The notes beneath the pieces were generated by a model, which did no database searches, was not told where the DNA came from, and saw only the letters and a list, made by a program, of their open reading frames with translations. Below are positions 50,494-59,465 of a stretch of 64,000 bases of DNA, piece after piece. The stretch covers positions 11,486 through 75,485 of the forward strand of contig CAZOAR010000006.1 of NCBI GenBank assembly GCA_964577985.1, written 5' to 3'. The stretch's first letter is position 1. The number at the start of each line of letters is the position of its first letter. Source of the DNA: CAZOAR01 sp964577985 (GTDB taxonomy: Bacteria > Gemmatimonadota > CAZMKB01 > CAZNLH01). The translations under genes were made by a program, and so were the position numbers.

Positions 50494-50520
50494 ATTATAT
50501 ATTTTCATGGACTTTGTCAA
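50494..50520 (-). promoter_or_regulatory. Promoter of DUF177-rpmF-plsX-fab operon, probably leaderless
   Basis: Minus strand: TTGACA (50520-50515), then either TATAAT (50499-50494, 15-base spacer) or TAATAT (50497-50492, 17-base spacer). Only about 8 to 10 bases separate the -10 box from the first ATG at 50483. Confidence 0.75.
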
Positions 50521-50545
50521 GGATTAGCGCAGCAGCACACAGCGA

Positions 50546-50971
50546 TCAGCCGCCGCGAATCGCCTCCAGGCGGCAGAAAAAAAACGGGATTTCAACACCT
50601 GCGGATTCCAATGAGTCGGAGGCATGAATGGCGTTTCTCTCCTTGCTTTCAGCAAAATCCGCACGGATCGTTCCAGCCTCGGCCTCCTGAGGGTCAGTGG
50701 CTCCAATGGCTCTCCTCAAGTCGGCTATGGCGTTATCCTTCTCGAGCAGGAGAGCCACTATTTCGCCGCTCGACATGAAATCAACGAGCGGATCAAAAAA
50801 CGATTTTCCCCTGTGCACTTCATAGAAGATTTTCGCTTCCTCTCTCGACAATCGTTCTCTTCTCGAACAAACAACTCTGAATCCGTTCGATTCGAGCCGA
50901 TCGATAATCTCCTTGTCATGATTCCTGCCGACAGCGTCCGGCTTGATCACAGCCAACGTACATTCAAGCAT
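50546..50971 (-). CDS. ndk: Nucleoside diphosphate kinase
   Basis: Balances NTP pools through a phosphohistidine. 141 residues. Motifs: TLAVIKPDAVGRN, IFYEVHRGKSFFDPLVDFM, GATDPQEAEAGTIRADF and the catalytic His in ERNAIHASDS near 119. AAGGGGG before the ATG. The C-terminal AIRGG tail follows a normal family end. Confidence 0.97.
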   Translation of the reverse strand: MLECTLAVIKPDAVGRNHDKEIIDRLESNGFRVVCSRRERLSREEAKIFYEVHRGKSFFDPLVDFMSSGEIVALLLEKDNAIADLRRAIGATDPQEAEAGTIRADFAESKERNAIHASDSLESAGVEIPFFFCRLEAIRGG

Positions 50972-51084
50972 CTAAAGACCCCCTTCAAGTGCACTCCAGC
51001 ACATTCAATCCCTGGATAGCGGCTCGGGCGACTCATCCGCAGGAAGAAGAGGCTGTAAGTAATTTCCTCTCCTGCAGCAGAGTG

Positions 51085-51963
51085 TCACACAAACCAGCCA
51101 CGAAGCACCTTGCTGATGATGTCCTGCAGCGAGATGATCCCCACCAGCTTTCCCTCCGTGACCACCGGGATTCTCCTGACTTTCTTGTTGACCATCAATG
51201 TGGCGACCTCGGTGATCGGTGTGTCTTCAGAAACACACATGACACTCCTCGCCATAAAGTCCTTGACCTTGCATCGTTCTCCTATATCACCACGGGTGGA
51301 CGATTCAATCTCTCTCTGGTCTGATTCACCCATGGTCGCCATCAACTCCGGAATAAAAACGCCAACGAGATCAGATTCCGTAATTACTCCGAGTACTTTC
51401 CCATTCGAATCGGTCACGACAAGGCCACCCATCCCTTCGAAAACCATTAATTCTACAACATCATTCAGCGTCGCCTCGCTGTCTACCGAGATGGGCTTCC
51501 TGCGCATCACGTCCTTCACTTCAATCCTCGGATTCACTATTACCGACGATGACTCCAGGGCGGCGATGAAATCGTTAGCGTTTCTCGACAGTTTGATACG
51601 TTTCAGGAGTTCATGATCTCCCGCCATCGAACGGAGGGCGGCGGCGACCTGCAGGTAGAACTTCGGCGCCATTCCGGGTGTTGATAGGAGGAACATAAGG
51701 ACACCAGTTTTCCCCCCCATCAATGTTGCCGCAAGGCGTGAATCGCCAATTTCAGGAATAGTCAGATGAAACATCGAGACGTTGCTGCCAAGACTCAATC
51801 CTCCTCTCTGAATCTGAGGATTCAGCTTTTCAAGAAGTCTTTCTCTGTCCACTGTATCCCCTGAAATCAGGAGGTCCAACAACTCCACGGCGGATTTCCC
51901 TGTGGGGGAAACCTCCTGAGAAATTGTTATCAGTCCCTCTTCAAGCAATGAAACCAGCTTCAT
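51085..51963 (-). CDS. EIIA-like / CBS-pair regulatory protein
   Basis: 292 residues. The N-terminal half (1-150) resembles the fructose-type PTS EIIA domain (FLLSTPGMAPKFYLQVAAALRSM and the terminal ANDFIAAL). The usual GIAIPH phosphorylation site appears as NVSMFH: the His is kept but the Pro before it is lost. The C-terminal half (150-290) is a CBS pair beginning VKDVMRRKPISV and VKDFMARSVMCV, probably adenine-nucleotide-binding. It may sense energy state. It follows sucD by about 100 bases. No other PTS component is seen, and phosphorylation is unproven. Confidence 0.8.
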   Translation of the reverse strand: MKLVSLLEEGLITISQEVSPTGKSAVELLDLLISGDTVDRERLLEKLNPQIQRGGLSLGSNVSMFHLTIPEIGDSRLAATLMGGKTGVLMFLLSTPGMAPKFYLQVAAALRSMAGDHELLKRIKLSRNANDFIAALESSSVIVNPRIEVKDVMRRKPISVDSEATLNDVVELMVFEGMGGLVVTDSNGKVLGVITESDLVGVFIPELMATMGESDQREIESSTRGDIGERCKVKDFMARSVMCVSEDTPITEVATLMVNKKVRRIPVVTEGKLVGIISLQDIISKVLRGWFV

Positions 51964-52067
51964 TATCTATCACCCTCGCTCTCATCAGGCAACCGGTTTG
52001 TTCGGGTGTGGATCCACCGCGGGTCATCCAATATCCTCCCGGACCCGGATAGCAAATACAGCACTCC

Positions 52068-52934
52068 CTACAATTGAGCCGCCAGAAGGCCCGCTATTTC
52101 ATCGGGTTTTTCAGCAACACGAACACCCGCCTGTTCGAATGCTTCCACTTTCTCCTGTGCCGTTCCGCTGGAACCCTGGATAATCGCGCCCGCATGCCCC
52201 ATCCGCTTGCCCGGAGGGGCGGTCCGTCCCGTTATAAAACCCACGACCGGTTTTTTCATCTTCCTTTCGACAAACGACGCCGCTTTTTGTTCGTCATTGC
52301 CGCCAATCTCACCGATCAGTACAACCGCGGCTGTCTCGGCATCCTCCTCAAACAGCTCGAGACAATCGATAAAATTAGTCCCGATTATCGAATCTCCGCC
52401 AATCCCGACACATGTCGATTGGCCGAGGCCCGCGGAGGTAAGCTGAAAAACGATCTCATAAGTGAGGGTCCCACTGCGTGAGATAACTCCAACCGCACCC
52501 TTCTTGAATATGTGACCGGGCAGTATCCCAACCTTCGATTTGCCCGGACTGATTACACCCGGGCAGTTGGGGCCTATCAGCGTCGCTCCCTGCTGCTTGA
52601 CATAATGGTAGACTCTCGTCATCTCCAGCGCCGGGATTCCCTCGGTTATACACACGATATGCTCTATTCCGGCGGATGCCGCCTCACATACCGCGTCCGC
52701 CGCGAACGGAGGTGGTACGTAAACGATCGATGTGTTGGCGGAGGTCTCATCAACCGCCTGCTGCACCGTGTCAAAAACGGGGACCCCTTCAAACTGCTCC
52801 CCTCCCTTGCCGGGTGTGACGCCGGCCACCACCCTGGTACCATAGTCTATCATCTGGCGCGTGTGAAAGGAACCATCCCTTCCTGTTATCCCCTGCACGA
52901 GAAGCCTTGTATTCTCATCAACAAAAATGCTCAC
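52068..52934 (-). CDS. sucD: Succinyl-CoA synthetase alpha subunit
   Basis: 288 residues from a GTG at 52934 with GGAGG five bases upstream; the upstream open frame to 53093 lies inside sucC. LLVQGITGRDGSFHTRQMIDYGT opens the CoA-binding domain. The phosphorylated His is in MGHAGAIIQG near 245. Substrate-level phosphorylation of GDP or ADP from succinyl-CoA, linked to the methylmalonyl-CoA route. Confidence 0.96.
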   Translation of the reverse strand: MSIFVDENTRLLVQGITGRDGSFHTRQMIDYGTRVVAGVTPGKGGEQFEGVPVFDTVQQAVDETSANTSIVYVPPPFAADAVCEAASAGIEHIVCITEGIPALEMTRVYHYVKQQGATLIGPNCPGVISPGKSKVGILPGHIFKKGAVGVISRSGTLTYEIVFQLTSAGLGQSTCVGIGGDSIIGTNFIDCLELFEEDAETAAVVLIGEIGGNDEQKAASFVERKMKKPVVGFITGRTAPPGKRMGHAGAIIQGSSGTAQEKVEAFEQAGVRVAEKPDEIAGLLAAQL

Positions 52935-53022
52935 TGATACCTCCAATTCATAATTCAACATCCCGGATGCGGCGGTGCGGGGAGGTCTGCGCTGTCCGCG
53001 AGATCTCCCGCGCCGCTGCCGC

Positions 53023-54159
53023 TCAGTCCCCTGAAACTGCCTCAACCGCACCTCTAACCGCGTCATCCATTGAATTAGTCGCGGACAGGCCAAGGCCTTT
53101 CAGGATCTCTATTCCTTCTTTTTCGTTGGTTCCGGTAAGACGTATGACGATCGGAGCCTTGATCTCCTTCGCGGCCAGAAACTCCTTGACCCCAACGGCC
53201 ACATCATCGCATCTCGTAATACCTCCGAATATGTTCAACAGTATCGATTTAACTCCTGTATCCGAGCATATTATCTTAAGCGCGGTCGTGACTTTCTCCG
53301 GGCTCGAACTCCCCCCTATGTCGAGAAAATTGGCAGGCGCACCTCCATGATACTTGATCAGGTCCATGGTCGCCATGGCAAGGCCGGCCCCGTTGACTAC
53401 GCACCCCACGTTTCCATCGAGCTTCACATAGCTCAGATCTCTCTCCCTCGCCATCTTCTCTGTCACGGACAGGTCTTCCTTCTCCCTTAGCGCGCGAAGT
53501 TCCTCATGTCTGTACAGAGCGTTATCGTCTATAGTGATCTTGGCGTCGATCGCCCAGACCTCGCCCGATTCGTTCACTATCAGAGGATTGATCTCTACGA
53601 GAGAGGTGTCTTCACCCTGCATGAGACGGTACATGCCTGCAGCGACCCTTGCTATCTGCCTTGAGACGCCGGCATCGGTGTTGAGGTGGTACGCTATGGA
53701 TCGGGCCTGGAACGGGAGAATACCATATCTGGGATCAATCGGCCATTTGGTGATCTTTTCAGGGGAGGTTGCAGCTACCTCTTCGATGTCCACTCCTCCC
53801 TCCCGGCTCACAATGAACATCGGTCCTTTCGACTCTCTCTCGACGAGGAGGCTGATGTAGAATTCCTCGGAGATATCAACCGCGTCGGCAACAAACAGCT
53901 CGTTGACCCTGTAGCCCTTGATTTCCATCCCCAGGATCTTCCTGGCGGCTTCTTCCGCTTCTTCCGCGTTGGAGGCCAGCTTCACACCACCCGCTTTTCC
54001 TCTTCCTCCTGTGTGGACCTGGGCCTTTACGACCACTCTGCCCTTCATTCTGCGCGCCGCATCCCCGACTTCCTGTACTGTTGTCGCAACCTCCCCATCC
54101 GGCACGGGGACGCCATACTCAGACAGGAGTTTTCTTGCCTGGTACTCATAGAGTTTCAT
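53023..54159 (-). CDS. sucC: Succinyl-CoA synthetase beta subunit
   Basis: ATP-grasp subunit, 378 residues. MKLYEYQARKLLSEYGVPVP start, VVKAQVHTGGRGKAGGVKLA, LVEINPLIVNESGEVWAIDAKI and ILLNIFGGITRCD are standard. ATG at 54159 with GGAGG upstream. Pairs with SucD; the genes are separated by about 90 bases. Confidence 0.96.
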   Translation of the reverse strand: MKLYEYQARKLLSEYGVPVPDGEVATTVQEVGDAARRMKGRVVVKAQVHTGGRGKAGGVKLASNAEEAEEAARKILGMEIKGYRVNELFVADAVDISEEFYISLLVERESKGPMFIVSREGGVDIEEVAATSPEKITKWPIDPRYGILPFQARSIAYHLNTDAGVSRQIARVAAGMYRLMQGEDTSLVEINPLIVNESGEVWAIDAKITIDDNALYRHEELRALREKEDLSVTEKMARERDLSYVKLDGNVGCVVNGAGLAMATMDLIKYHGGAPANFLDIGGSSSPEKVTTALKIICSDTGVKSILLNIFGGITRCDDVAVGVKEFLAAKEIKAPIVIRLTGTNEKEGIEILKGLGLSATNSMDDAVRGAVEAVSGD

Positions 54160-54216
54160 CGCTCCTCCAACATTTTTGCACAAGTAATTGTCCCGACATG
54201 CGGAACTCAGTAACGA

Positions 54217-55167
54217 TCAATCCAGTACGATTTGTGTCCCGGCTTTCCCCTCAACGGCCTCAAATGCCTCACCTATGCCGGCTATAGCCACGCGCTCGCC
54301 CCCCATGCTGAGAAATTCCAGGGCGGCCTCGATCTTAGGCCCCATATTGCTCTCCGGGAAATGCCCTTCGGCGAAGTATTCGGCCATCTGTGATCTCCCC
54401 ACCCGGTCGAGATTTCTCTGTTTCGCTGTCCCGTAATCGAGCGCGACCTTTTCGACGTCGGTCAGGATAAGGAGCAACTGCGCCCCGATCTCGAGGGCCA
54501 GAACAGCAGAAGTACGATCCTTATCCACTACCGCGTCAACACCCTCGTACATTCCATCTTCCTGCTGGTAGACCGGGATTCCCCCTCCTCCGGCTGTAAC
54601 GACAATAACCTCGTCTTCCACCAGCCGCTTTATGATTCCGGCGGAGATAATCCGTTCGGGTAGAGGTGAGGGAACAACTCTGCGCCAGCCATTCTCGCCA
54701 TCCTCCTCCATTTTCCAGTTGCGCTCATTTCGGAGGTTGATGGCGTCCTCGAGCGAGTAGTGACCACCCACGAACTTGCTTGGATTCCTGACGGAGGGAT
54801 CATCCCTTTCAACGAGTACCTGCGTCACTACCGTGGCGACGTCTCTCTCCAGGCCTTCGCAATGAAGTCTGTTCTGCAGAGACTGCTCTATCATATATCC
54901 CATGCCACCCGCAACATCAGCAACACATACACCCAGCGGCAATTCCGGCGCCTTACCACGCGCCATTTCGACTCTCAGCATGGCGTTCCCAACCTGTGGG
55001 CCATTACCATGAGTAATGACGGGGCGATAACCTGCACGAACGAGTTCCACAACACCGGAGAGGCTCTCTCGAGTGTGTCGGAACTGGTTCGGGATTGTGT
55101 CTATTTCTCCTCCCGGTGAAATCGCGTTGCCGCCGAGTGCGATAACCGCTACATTTTCTCTGGACAT
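54217..55167 (-). CDS. arcC: Carbamate kinase
   Basis: Forms ATP and carbamate from carbamoyl phosphate. 316 residues. IALGGNAI, VITHGNGPQVGNAML, GYMIEQSL, VTAGGGGIPVYQ and DKDRTSAVLALEIGAQLLLILTDVE define the family. No arginine deiminase or carbamoyltransferase is nearby; instead it follows the COG2403 GTPase by 39 bases. Confidence 0.95.
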   Translation of the reverse strand: MSRENVAVIALGGNAISPGGEIDTIPNQFRHTRESLSGVVELVRAGYRPVITHGNGPQVGNAMLRVEMARGKAPELPLGVCVADVAGGMGYMIEQSLQNRLHCEGLERDVATVVTQVLVERDDPSVRNPSKFVGGHYSLEDAINLRNERNWKMEEDGENGWRRVVPSPLPERIISAGIIKRLVEDEVIVVTAGGGGIPVYQQEDGMYEGVDAVVDKDRTSAVLALEIGAQLLLILTDVEKVALDYGTAKQRNLDRVGRSQMAEYFAEGHFPESNMGPKIEAALEFLSMGGERVAIAGIGEAFEAVEGKAGTQIVLD

Positions 55168-55206
55168 GGATCCGTTCTTCCCAGTGCGATCGACATGCTG
55201 GAGAGA

Positions 55207-56538
55207 TCAGAAAGACCCGGAAAGAGCCTCCGTCAGGAAATCTTCCAGGTTCGGACGCCCTATCTCCTGCAGGTCGTAGCTGATTCGTACGTGAGGATGA
55301 CGGATATCTATGATCTTGGACAGATCCACCGGCGTTGCGATAATAACGAGGTCGCAATCCGTGTTGTTGATAGTCTCTGCCAGATCGGCTACCTGGTCTG
55401 CACCGTATCCCATGGCGGGAATAAGGGGGCCAATGTCTGGATACTTCTCGAAGGTCTCCTTCAATGTGCCCGCAAGAAACGGCCTGGGATCCACGAGTTC
55501 GGATGCCCCGTATCTCTGGGCCGCTATGACGCCCGCACCGTATCCCATCTCGCCGTGGGTCAGGGTCGGGCCATCCTCCACGACAAGGGCTCTCTTGCCA
55601 TTCACTATCCCGGGGTCGATTATCGTGATCGGAGAGGAAGCTTCTATTATGCGCGCCGTCGGATTGGTCTCCCTGACATTCTCCGCGACCATGACGACGT
55701 CTTCATAATCGGCCGTGTCGACCTTGTTGATAATCACCACATCTGCCATACGGAGGTTGGCCTCGCCCGGATAATACATCAACTCATGGCCCGGCCTGTG
55801 CGGATCGGCAACCGTAATGTGGACGTCCGGTTTGTAGAAAGGCAGATCATTGTTGCCCCCGTCCCACAGTATACAATCGGCCTCCTTCTCGGCGGCGTTC
55901 AATATCTGCTGATAATCCACCCCCGCGAAGACAACCGTGCCATTTTCGATATGGGGTTCGTACTCTTCTCTCTCCTCGATGGTGCATTTCTCTTTGTCCA
56001 TGTCCTCGACGGAACCGAACCGCTGCACTGCCTGCCGAGCCAGGTCCCCGTATGGCATAGGATGCCTGACAACTACGACGCTTTTCCCCATCTTCCTCAG
56101 GATATCCGCGACCCTCCTGGTTGTCTGACTCTTGCCGCACCCGGTCCGCACCGCACAGACGCTCACGACAGGCTTTGAGGAGGAGAGCATCGTTGCCTCT
56201 CCGCCGAGGAGCATGAAATTCGCCCCCGCAACTACAATTCTGCTGGCGCAATGCATGATGTACTCGTGCGAGACATCGCTGTAGGAGAAGACCACGAGCT
56301 CGACATTCCTGCTCTTTATAAGATCCGTCAATTCATGTTCAGCCAGGATCGGGACCCCGTCCGGATAGTGTTCACCCGCGAGAGACGCGGGATATTGTCT
56401 GCCCTCTATGTTCGGTATCTGTGTCGCCGTAAAGGCCAGGACTTCGTACCTTGGATTCTCACGGAAAAAGGAATTGAAGTTGTGAAAATCCCTTCCGGCG
56501 GCTCCCATGATGACCGTCTTGATCCTCTCCTGATTCAT
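55207..56538 (-). CDS. COG2403-type P-loop GTPase (often labelled cyclic 2,3-diphosphoglycerate synthetase)
   Basis: 443 residues from ATG 56538 with AGAGG six bases upstream. The N-terminal domain (1-130) is Rossmann-like and begins VIMGAAGRDFHNFN. The P-loop is VCAVRTGCGKSQTTRR near 135, followed by VVRHPMPYGDL, DCILWDGGNNDLPFY and NKVD. Databases often name this family cyclic 2,3-bisphosphoglycerate synthetase after an archaeal relative, but most bacterial members are uncharacterised. The tight pairing with arcC suggests a role in carbamoyl phosphate or purine-nitrogen metabolism, which is inference. Confidence 0.8.
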   Translation of the reverse strand: MNQERIKTVIMGAAGRDFHNFNSFFRENPRYEVLAFTATQIPNIEGRQYPASLAGEHYPDGVPILAEHELTDLIKSRNVELVVFSYSDVSHEYIMHCASRIVVAGANFMLLGGEATMLSSSKPVVSVCAVRTGCGKSQTTRRVADILRKMGKSVVVVRHPMPYGDLARQAVQRFGSVEDMDKEKCTIEEREEYEPHIENGTVVFAGVDYQQILNAAEKEADCILWDGGNNDLPFYKPDVHITVADPHRPGHELMYYPGEANLRMADVVIINKVDTADYEDVVMVAENVRETNPTARIIEASSPITIIDPGIVNGKRALVVEDGPTLTHGEMGYGAGVIAAQRYGASELVDPRPFLAGTLKETFEKYPDIGPLIPAMGYGADQVADLAETINNTDCDLVIIATPVDLSKIIDIRHPHVRISYDLQEIGRPNLEDFLTEALSGSF

Positions 56539-56644
56539 ATCAAACCTCTTCCTTCCAATTAAAAGAACAATCCCAGACACCGTCCGACTGGTGCCAGCAA
56601 TTCTTGTCCGGTCTCTACCGATCCCGAGTCCGCCAATGAGGGCA

Positions 56645-58012
56645 CTACATGTTCCCGGCTTCGACCTCGCCAATGTCTCTGAGGGCCTGCACTACTTCTC
56701 TCTTGATTTCCCTCAATGCAGCTTCATCCGTTGCTTCAAATCTCAATACGAGCACGGGCTGAGTATTCGAAGCCCTTATCAGTCCCCACCCGTCGCGGAA
56801 GATGACCCTGGCGCCATCGACCTCTATCAGTTCGTGGCCTTTGCGAAAATGCTCCTTTATCCGCTCCACGACCTCAAACTTCCGGTCGTCCGGGCAATCA
56901 ATACGGATCTCCGGTGTCGAAAAATAACGGGGGACATCGGACAGCAGTTTCGAGAGAGGCACGTCTGTTCTTGAACATATACCGATCAGGCGAACAGCCG
57001 CGTAGACGGCATCATCATATCCGAAGTATTTGTCTGCAAAGAAGATATGGCCGCTCATCTCCCCCGCTATGGCCGCTCCTTCCTCCTTCATCTTCTTCTT
57101 GATGAGAGAGTGCCCCGTACAGCCCATTACAGGTTTGCCACCAAGCCTTTCTATCTCTTCGCTCAAGGCCTGAGAACATTTCACCTCGAAGACGATGCTG
57201 CACGGTTTATCCGCAAGCACTTCCCGGGAAAAAAGGATGAGGAGATGGTCTCCCCAAATGACATTACCCCGCTCATCCACCGCACCGATTCGATCGGCGT
57301 CACCATCGAAAGCTACTCCGAGATCGGCTTCTTCCTCTTTGACCGTGCGTATGAGCGCCTCGAGATTCTCAATGATCGTGGGATCCGGATGATGGTTCGG
57401 AAAACTGCCGTCAGGCTCGGAATAGAGCTCAACCACATCACAACCGGCGCTTCGGAAAACCTCCGGGGCGACAAGCCCTCCGGTCCCGTTGCCGGAGTCA
57501 ACAACAATCTTCATTTTTCTCGCCACATTCATCGCCCCTGCGAGGTAATCCTTGTAAGGGCCAAGGAGGTCGAGTTCCTCATATCCACCCGATCCGCTCT
57601 CGAAGCTGTCCTCTCTGAGAATGGATCCTATCGTCCTTATCTCTTCTCCGTAAAGAGTCGCTTCACCAACCGCGACTTTGAAGCCGTTATATTCAGGGGG
57701 ATTGTGGCTACCGGTAATCATCACCCCACCGTCCACGGAGAGCGTGTGAAGCCCGAAATAGAGGCATGGCGTGGTGATCAGGCCGGCGTCGAGGATAGAC
57801 ACTCCTGCCGCCCTGGCCCCCTTCGAAAAAGCATCGGCAAGCTCGGTAGAACTCAGACGGCAATCACGTCCCATCAGCATCACCTCACCGCCGGATCGCT
57901 TCAGGTGTGTCCCGCAGGCACGCCCAAGGCCTTCAACCACCGGTATTGTCAAATCCTTACCGACCTCTCCTCGAATGTCATACTCTCTTATGATGAAAGG
58001 GTTATAATCCAC
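56645..58012 (-). CDS. Phosphomannomutase / phosphoglucomutase
   Basis: 455-residue alpha-D-phosphohexomutase for sugar-nucleotide synthesis. Phosphoserine loop VMITGSHNPPEYNGFK near 100, metal loop FDGDADRIGAVDE near 240, sugar loop GEMSGHIFF near 325, phosphate loop near 410. Resembles AlgC/ManB rather than GlmM. GTG start at 58012 with AGGAG seven bases upstream. Preceded by a terminator at 58048-58080, so it has its own transcript. Confidence 0.94.
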   Translation of the reverse strand: MDYNPFIIREYDIRGEVGKDLTIPVVEGLGRACGTHLKRSGGEVMLMGRDCRLSSTELADAFSKGARAAGVSILDAGLITTPCLYFGLHTLSVDGGVMITGSHNPPEYNGFKVAVGEATLYGEEIRTIGSILREDSFESGSGGYEELDLLGPYKDYLAGAMNVARKMKIVVDSGNGTGGLVAPEVFRSAGCDVVELYSEPDGSFPNHHPDPTIIENLEALIRTVKEEEADLGVAFDGDADRIGAVDERGNVIWGDHLLILFSREVLADKPCSIVFEVKCSQALSEEIERLGGKPVMGCTGHSLIKKKMKEEGAAIAGEMSGHIFFADKYFGYDDAVYAAVRLIGICSRTDVPLSKLLSDVPRYFSTPEIRIDCPDDRKFEVVERIKEHFRKGHELIEVDGARVIFRDGWGLIRASNTQPVLVLRFEATDEAALREIKREVVQALRDIGEVEAGNM

Positions 58013-58047
58013 TCACTGCTCCTGAAGACAAGGTGTCACTCTAATGA

Positions 58048-58080
58048 AGAAAAATCGCCATAGCTGGTCCACTGTGGCGA
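58048..58080 (-). terminator. Rho-independent terminator after mdh
   Basis: On the minus strand a 9-bp stem (TCGCCACAG / CTATGGCGA with one wobble, 8-base loop) is directly followed by TTTTTC. It lies about 80 bases past the mdh stop. Confidence 0.75.
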
Positions 58081-58162
58081 TCTTCTCCACAAACTTAAGA
58101 CTCTCATAACTTCAATCGGCCCTCTGCCCTGGCGTCATGTGGCATGGTAGCAGAGAGAAGAC

Positions 58163-59086
58163 CTACAGACCCATTTTATCTATTGTGGACCTGACATGTT
58201 CAGCGGAGGTATGAAGGGCGTTCATCTCCCCCTCCGTCAGATCTATTTCAATGATCTTCTCAATGCCATTCCTCCCGAGCTTGACCGGCACGCCTACGAA
58301 AACATCTTTCAGGCCGAACTCACCCTGGAGGTAAGCTGAACAAGGAAGGATCATCCCCTTGTCGCGAGAGATACTCTTTACCATCTGGCAGGCCGCCGCC
58401 GCGGGGGCGTAGTAAGCGCTTCCGGTCTTCAGGAATCCTACGATCTCCGCACCACCGCCGCGTGTCCTCTTCACCAGCTCCTCTATCTCAGTGTCGCTCA
58501 GGAAATACGAGAGAGGTATTCCCGCAATAGTCGAATAACGGGGAAGAGGGACCATGGAGTCACCGTGCCCTCCGAGGACCATCGCCTGGATATCCTCAAC
58601 CGACACACCAACTTTCATCGCGATGAAGGATCGGAACCTGGCTGTATCAAGGATACCGGCCATTCCAATGACACGATTAGCCGGGAATCCCGTTACTCTC
58701 CTGACAAGATACGCCATCACATCGAGAGGATTCGAGACCATGATGAGTATAGCGTCTGGTGAAGTCTTCCTGATCTCCTCTCCCACTGACGTGATGATGT
58801 TCTTGTTCTTCATGAGAAGATCATCGCGGCTCATCCCGGGTTTTCTCGCAAGCCCCGCCGTGATAACCACGATATCCGAACCGGCCGTGTCCTCATATGA
58901 ATTCGTTCCCGTAACCGTGGTATCGAACCCCCCCACGGGCGACGATTCCCACATATCGAGTCCCTTGCCCTGCGGTATACCCTCGAGAATGTCGAGCAGG
59001 CATACTTCGGAGAAGACATCCATCTCCGCCAGCTTGTCAGCCGTCGTCGCTCCCACATTTCCCGCGCCAATAACCGTGACCTTCAT
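58163..59086 (-). CDS. mdh: Malate dehydrogenase (LDH-like)
   Basis: NAD-dependent TCA enzyme, 307 residues, of the tetrameric LDH-like type. VIGAGNVGATTADKLA; LDILEGIPQGKGLDM with the NAD-selecting Asp; AGLARKPGMSRDDLL with Arg for dicarboxylate binding, which marks malate over lactate; catalytic His in LGGHGDSMVPLPR near 175. Terminator immediately downstream. Confidence 0.96.
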   Translation of the reverse strand: MKVTVIGAGNVGATTADKLAEMDVFSEVCLLDILEGIPQGKGLDMWESSPVGGFDTTVTGTNSYEDTAGSDIVVITAGLARKPGMSRDDLLMKNKNIITSVGEEIRKTSPDAILIMVSNPLDVMAYLVRRVTGFPANRVIGMAGILDTARFRSFIAMKVGVSVEDIQAMVLGGHGDSMVPLPRYSTIAGIPLSYFLSDTEIEELVKRTRGGGAEIVGFLKTGSAYYAPAAAACQMVKSISRDKGMILPCSAYLQGEFGLKDVFVGVPVKLGRNGIEKIIEIDLTEGEMNALHTSAEHVRSTIDKMGL

Positions 59087-59179
59087 GATTATTCACCTCG
59101 CCTGTTAGAATAATTAAATGCTCTCCGACACCGGGAGTGCGATAAATGAAAAAAGAAATGAGATAGGGGATAAATCGTC

Positions 59180-59434
59180 TTAACTGGGGTAGACGCTGAC
59201 TCTCTTTTTTCTCCGTCCAACTCTCTCAAAAGAGACTGTTCCATCGGTCACTGCATAAATAGTATAATCAGAGCCCATTTTGACATTAAGGCCCGGATGG
59301 ATTTTCGTGCCGTGCTGCCGAATCAGAATGTTGCCGGCGGTAACCTTCTGGCCTCCGAATTTCTTTACTCCCAGCCTTTGTCCGGCACTGTCTCTCCCGT
59401 TCCTGGAGCTCCCCATTCCCTTCTTATGAGCCAT
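59180..59434 (-). CDS. rpmA: Ribosomal protein L27
   Basis: 84 residues, with the family GSSRNGRDSAGQRLGVKKFGGQ and RQHGTKIHPG. The N-terminus is MAHKKG, so there is no cleavable Firmicute-type leader. Thirty-one bases after rplU. Confidence 0.98.
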   Translation of the reverse strand: MAHKKGMGSSRNGRDSAGQRLGVKKFGGQKVTAGNILIRQHGTKIHPGLNVKMGSDYTIYAVTDGTVSFERVGRRKKRVSVYPS

Positions 59435-59465
59435 ATCTCTATTTCCTCACTCTGACCTTGAGCCG

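Noticed and set aside
57047..58063. Plus-strand open frame (338 codons) opposite the phosphohexomutase
   Set aside because: Antisense shadow with no domain and no ribosome-binding site. The same applies to plus-strand frames at 31540-32538, 36023-36913 and 55195-56178.
59087..59179. Hairpin CTCC...GGAG between rpmA and mdh as a terminator
   Set aside because: The stem is only four to five base pairs and lies in the middle of the mdh leader; too weak to call.
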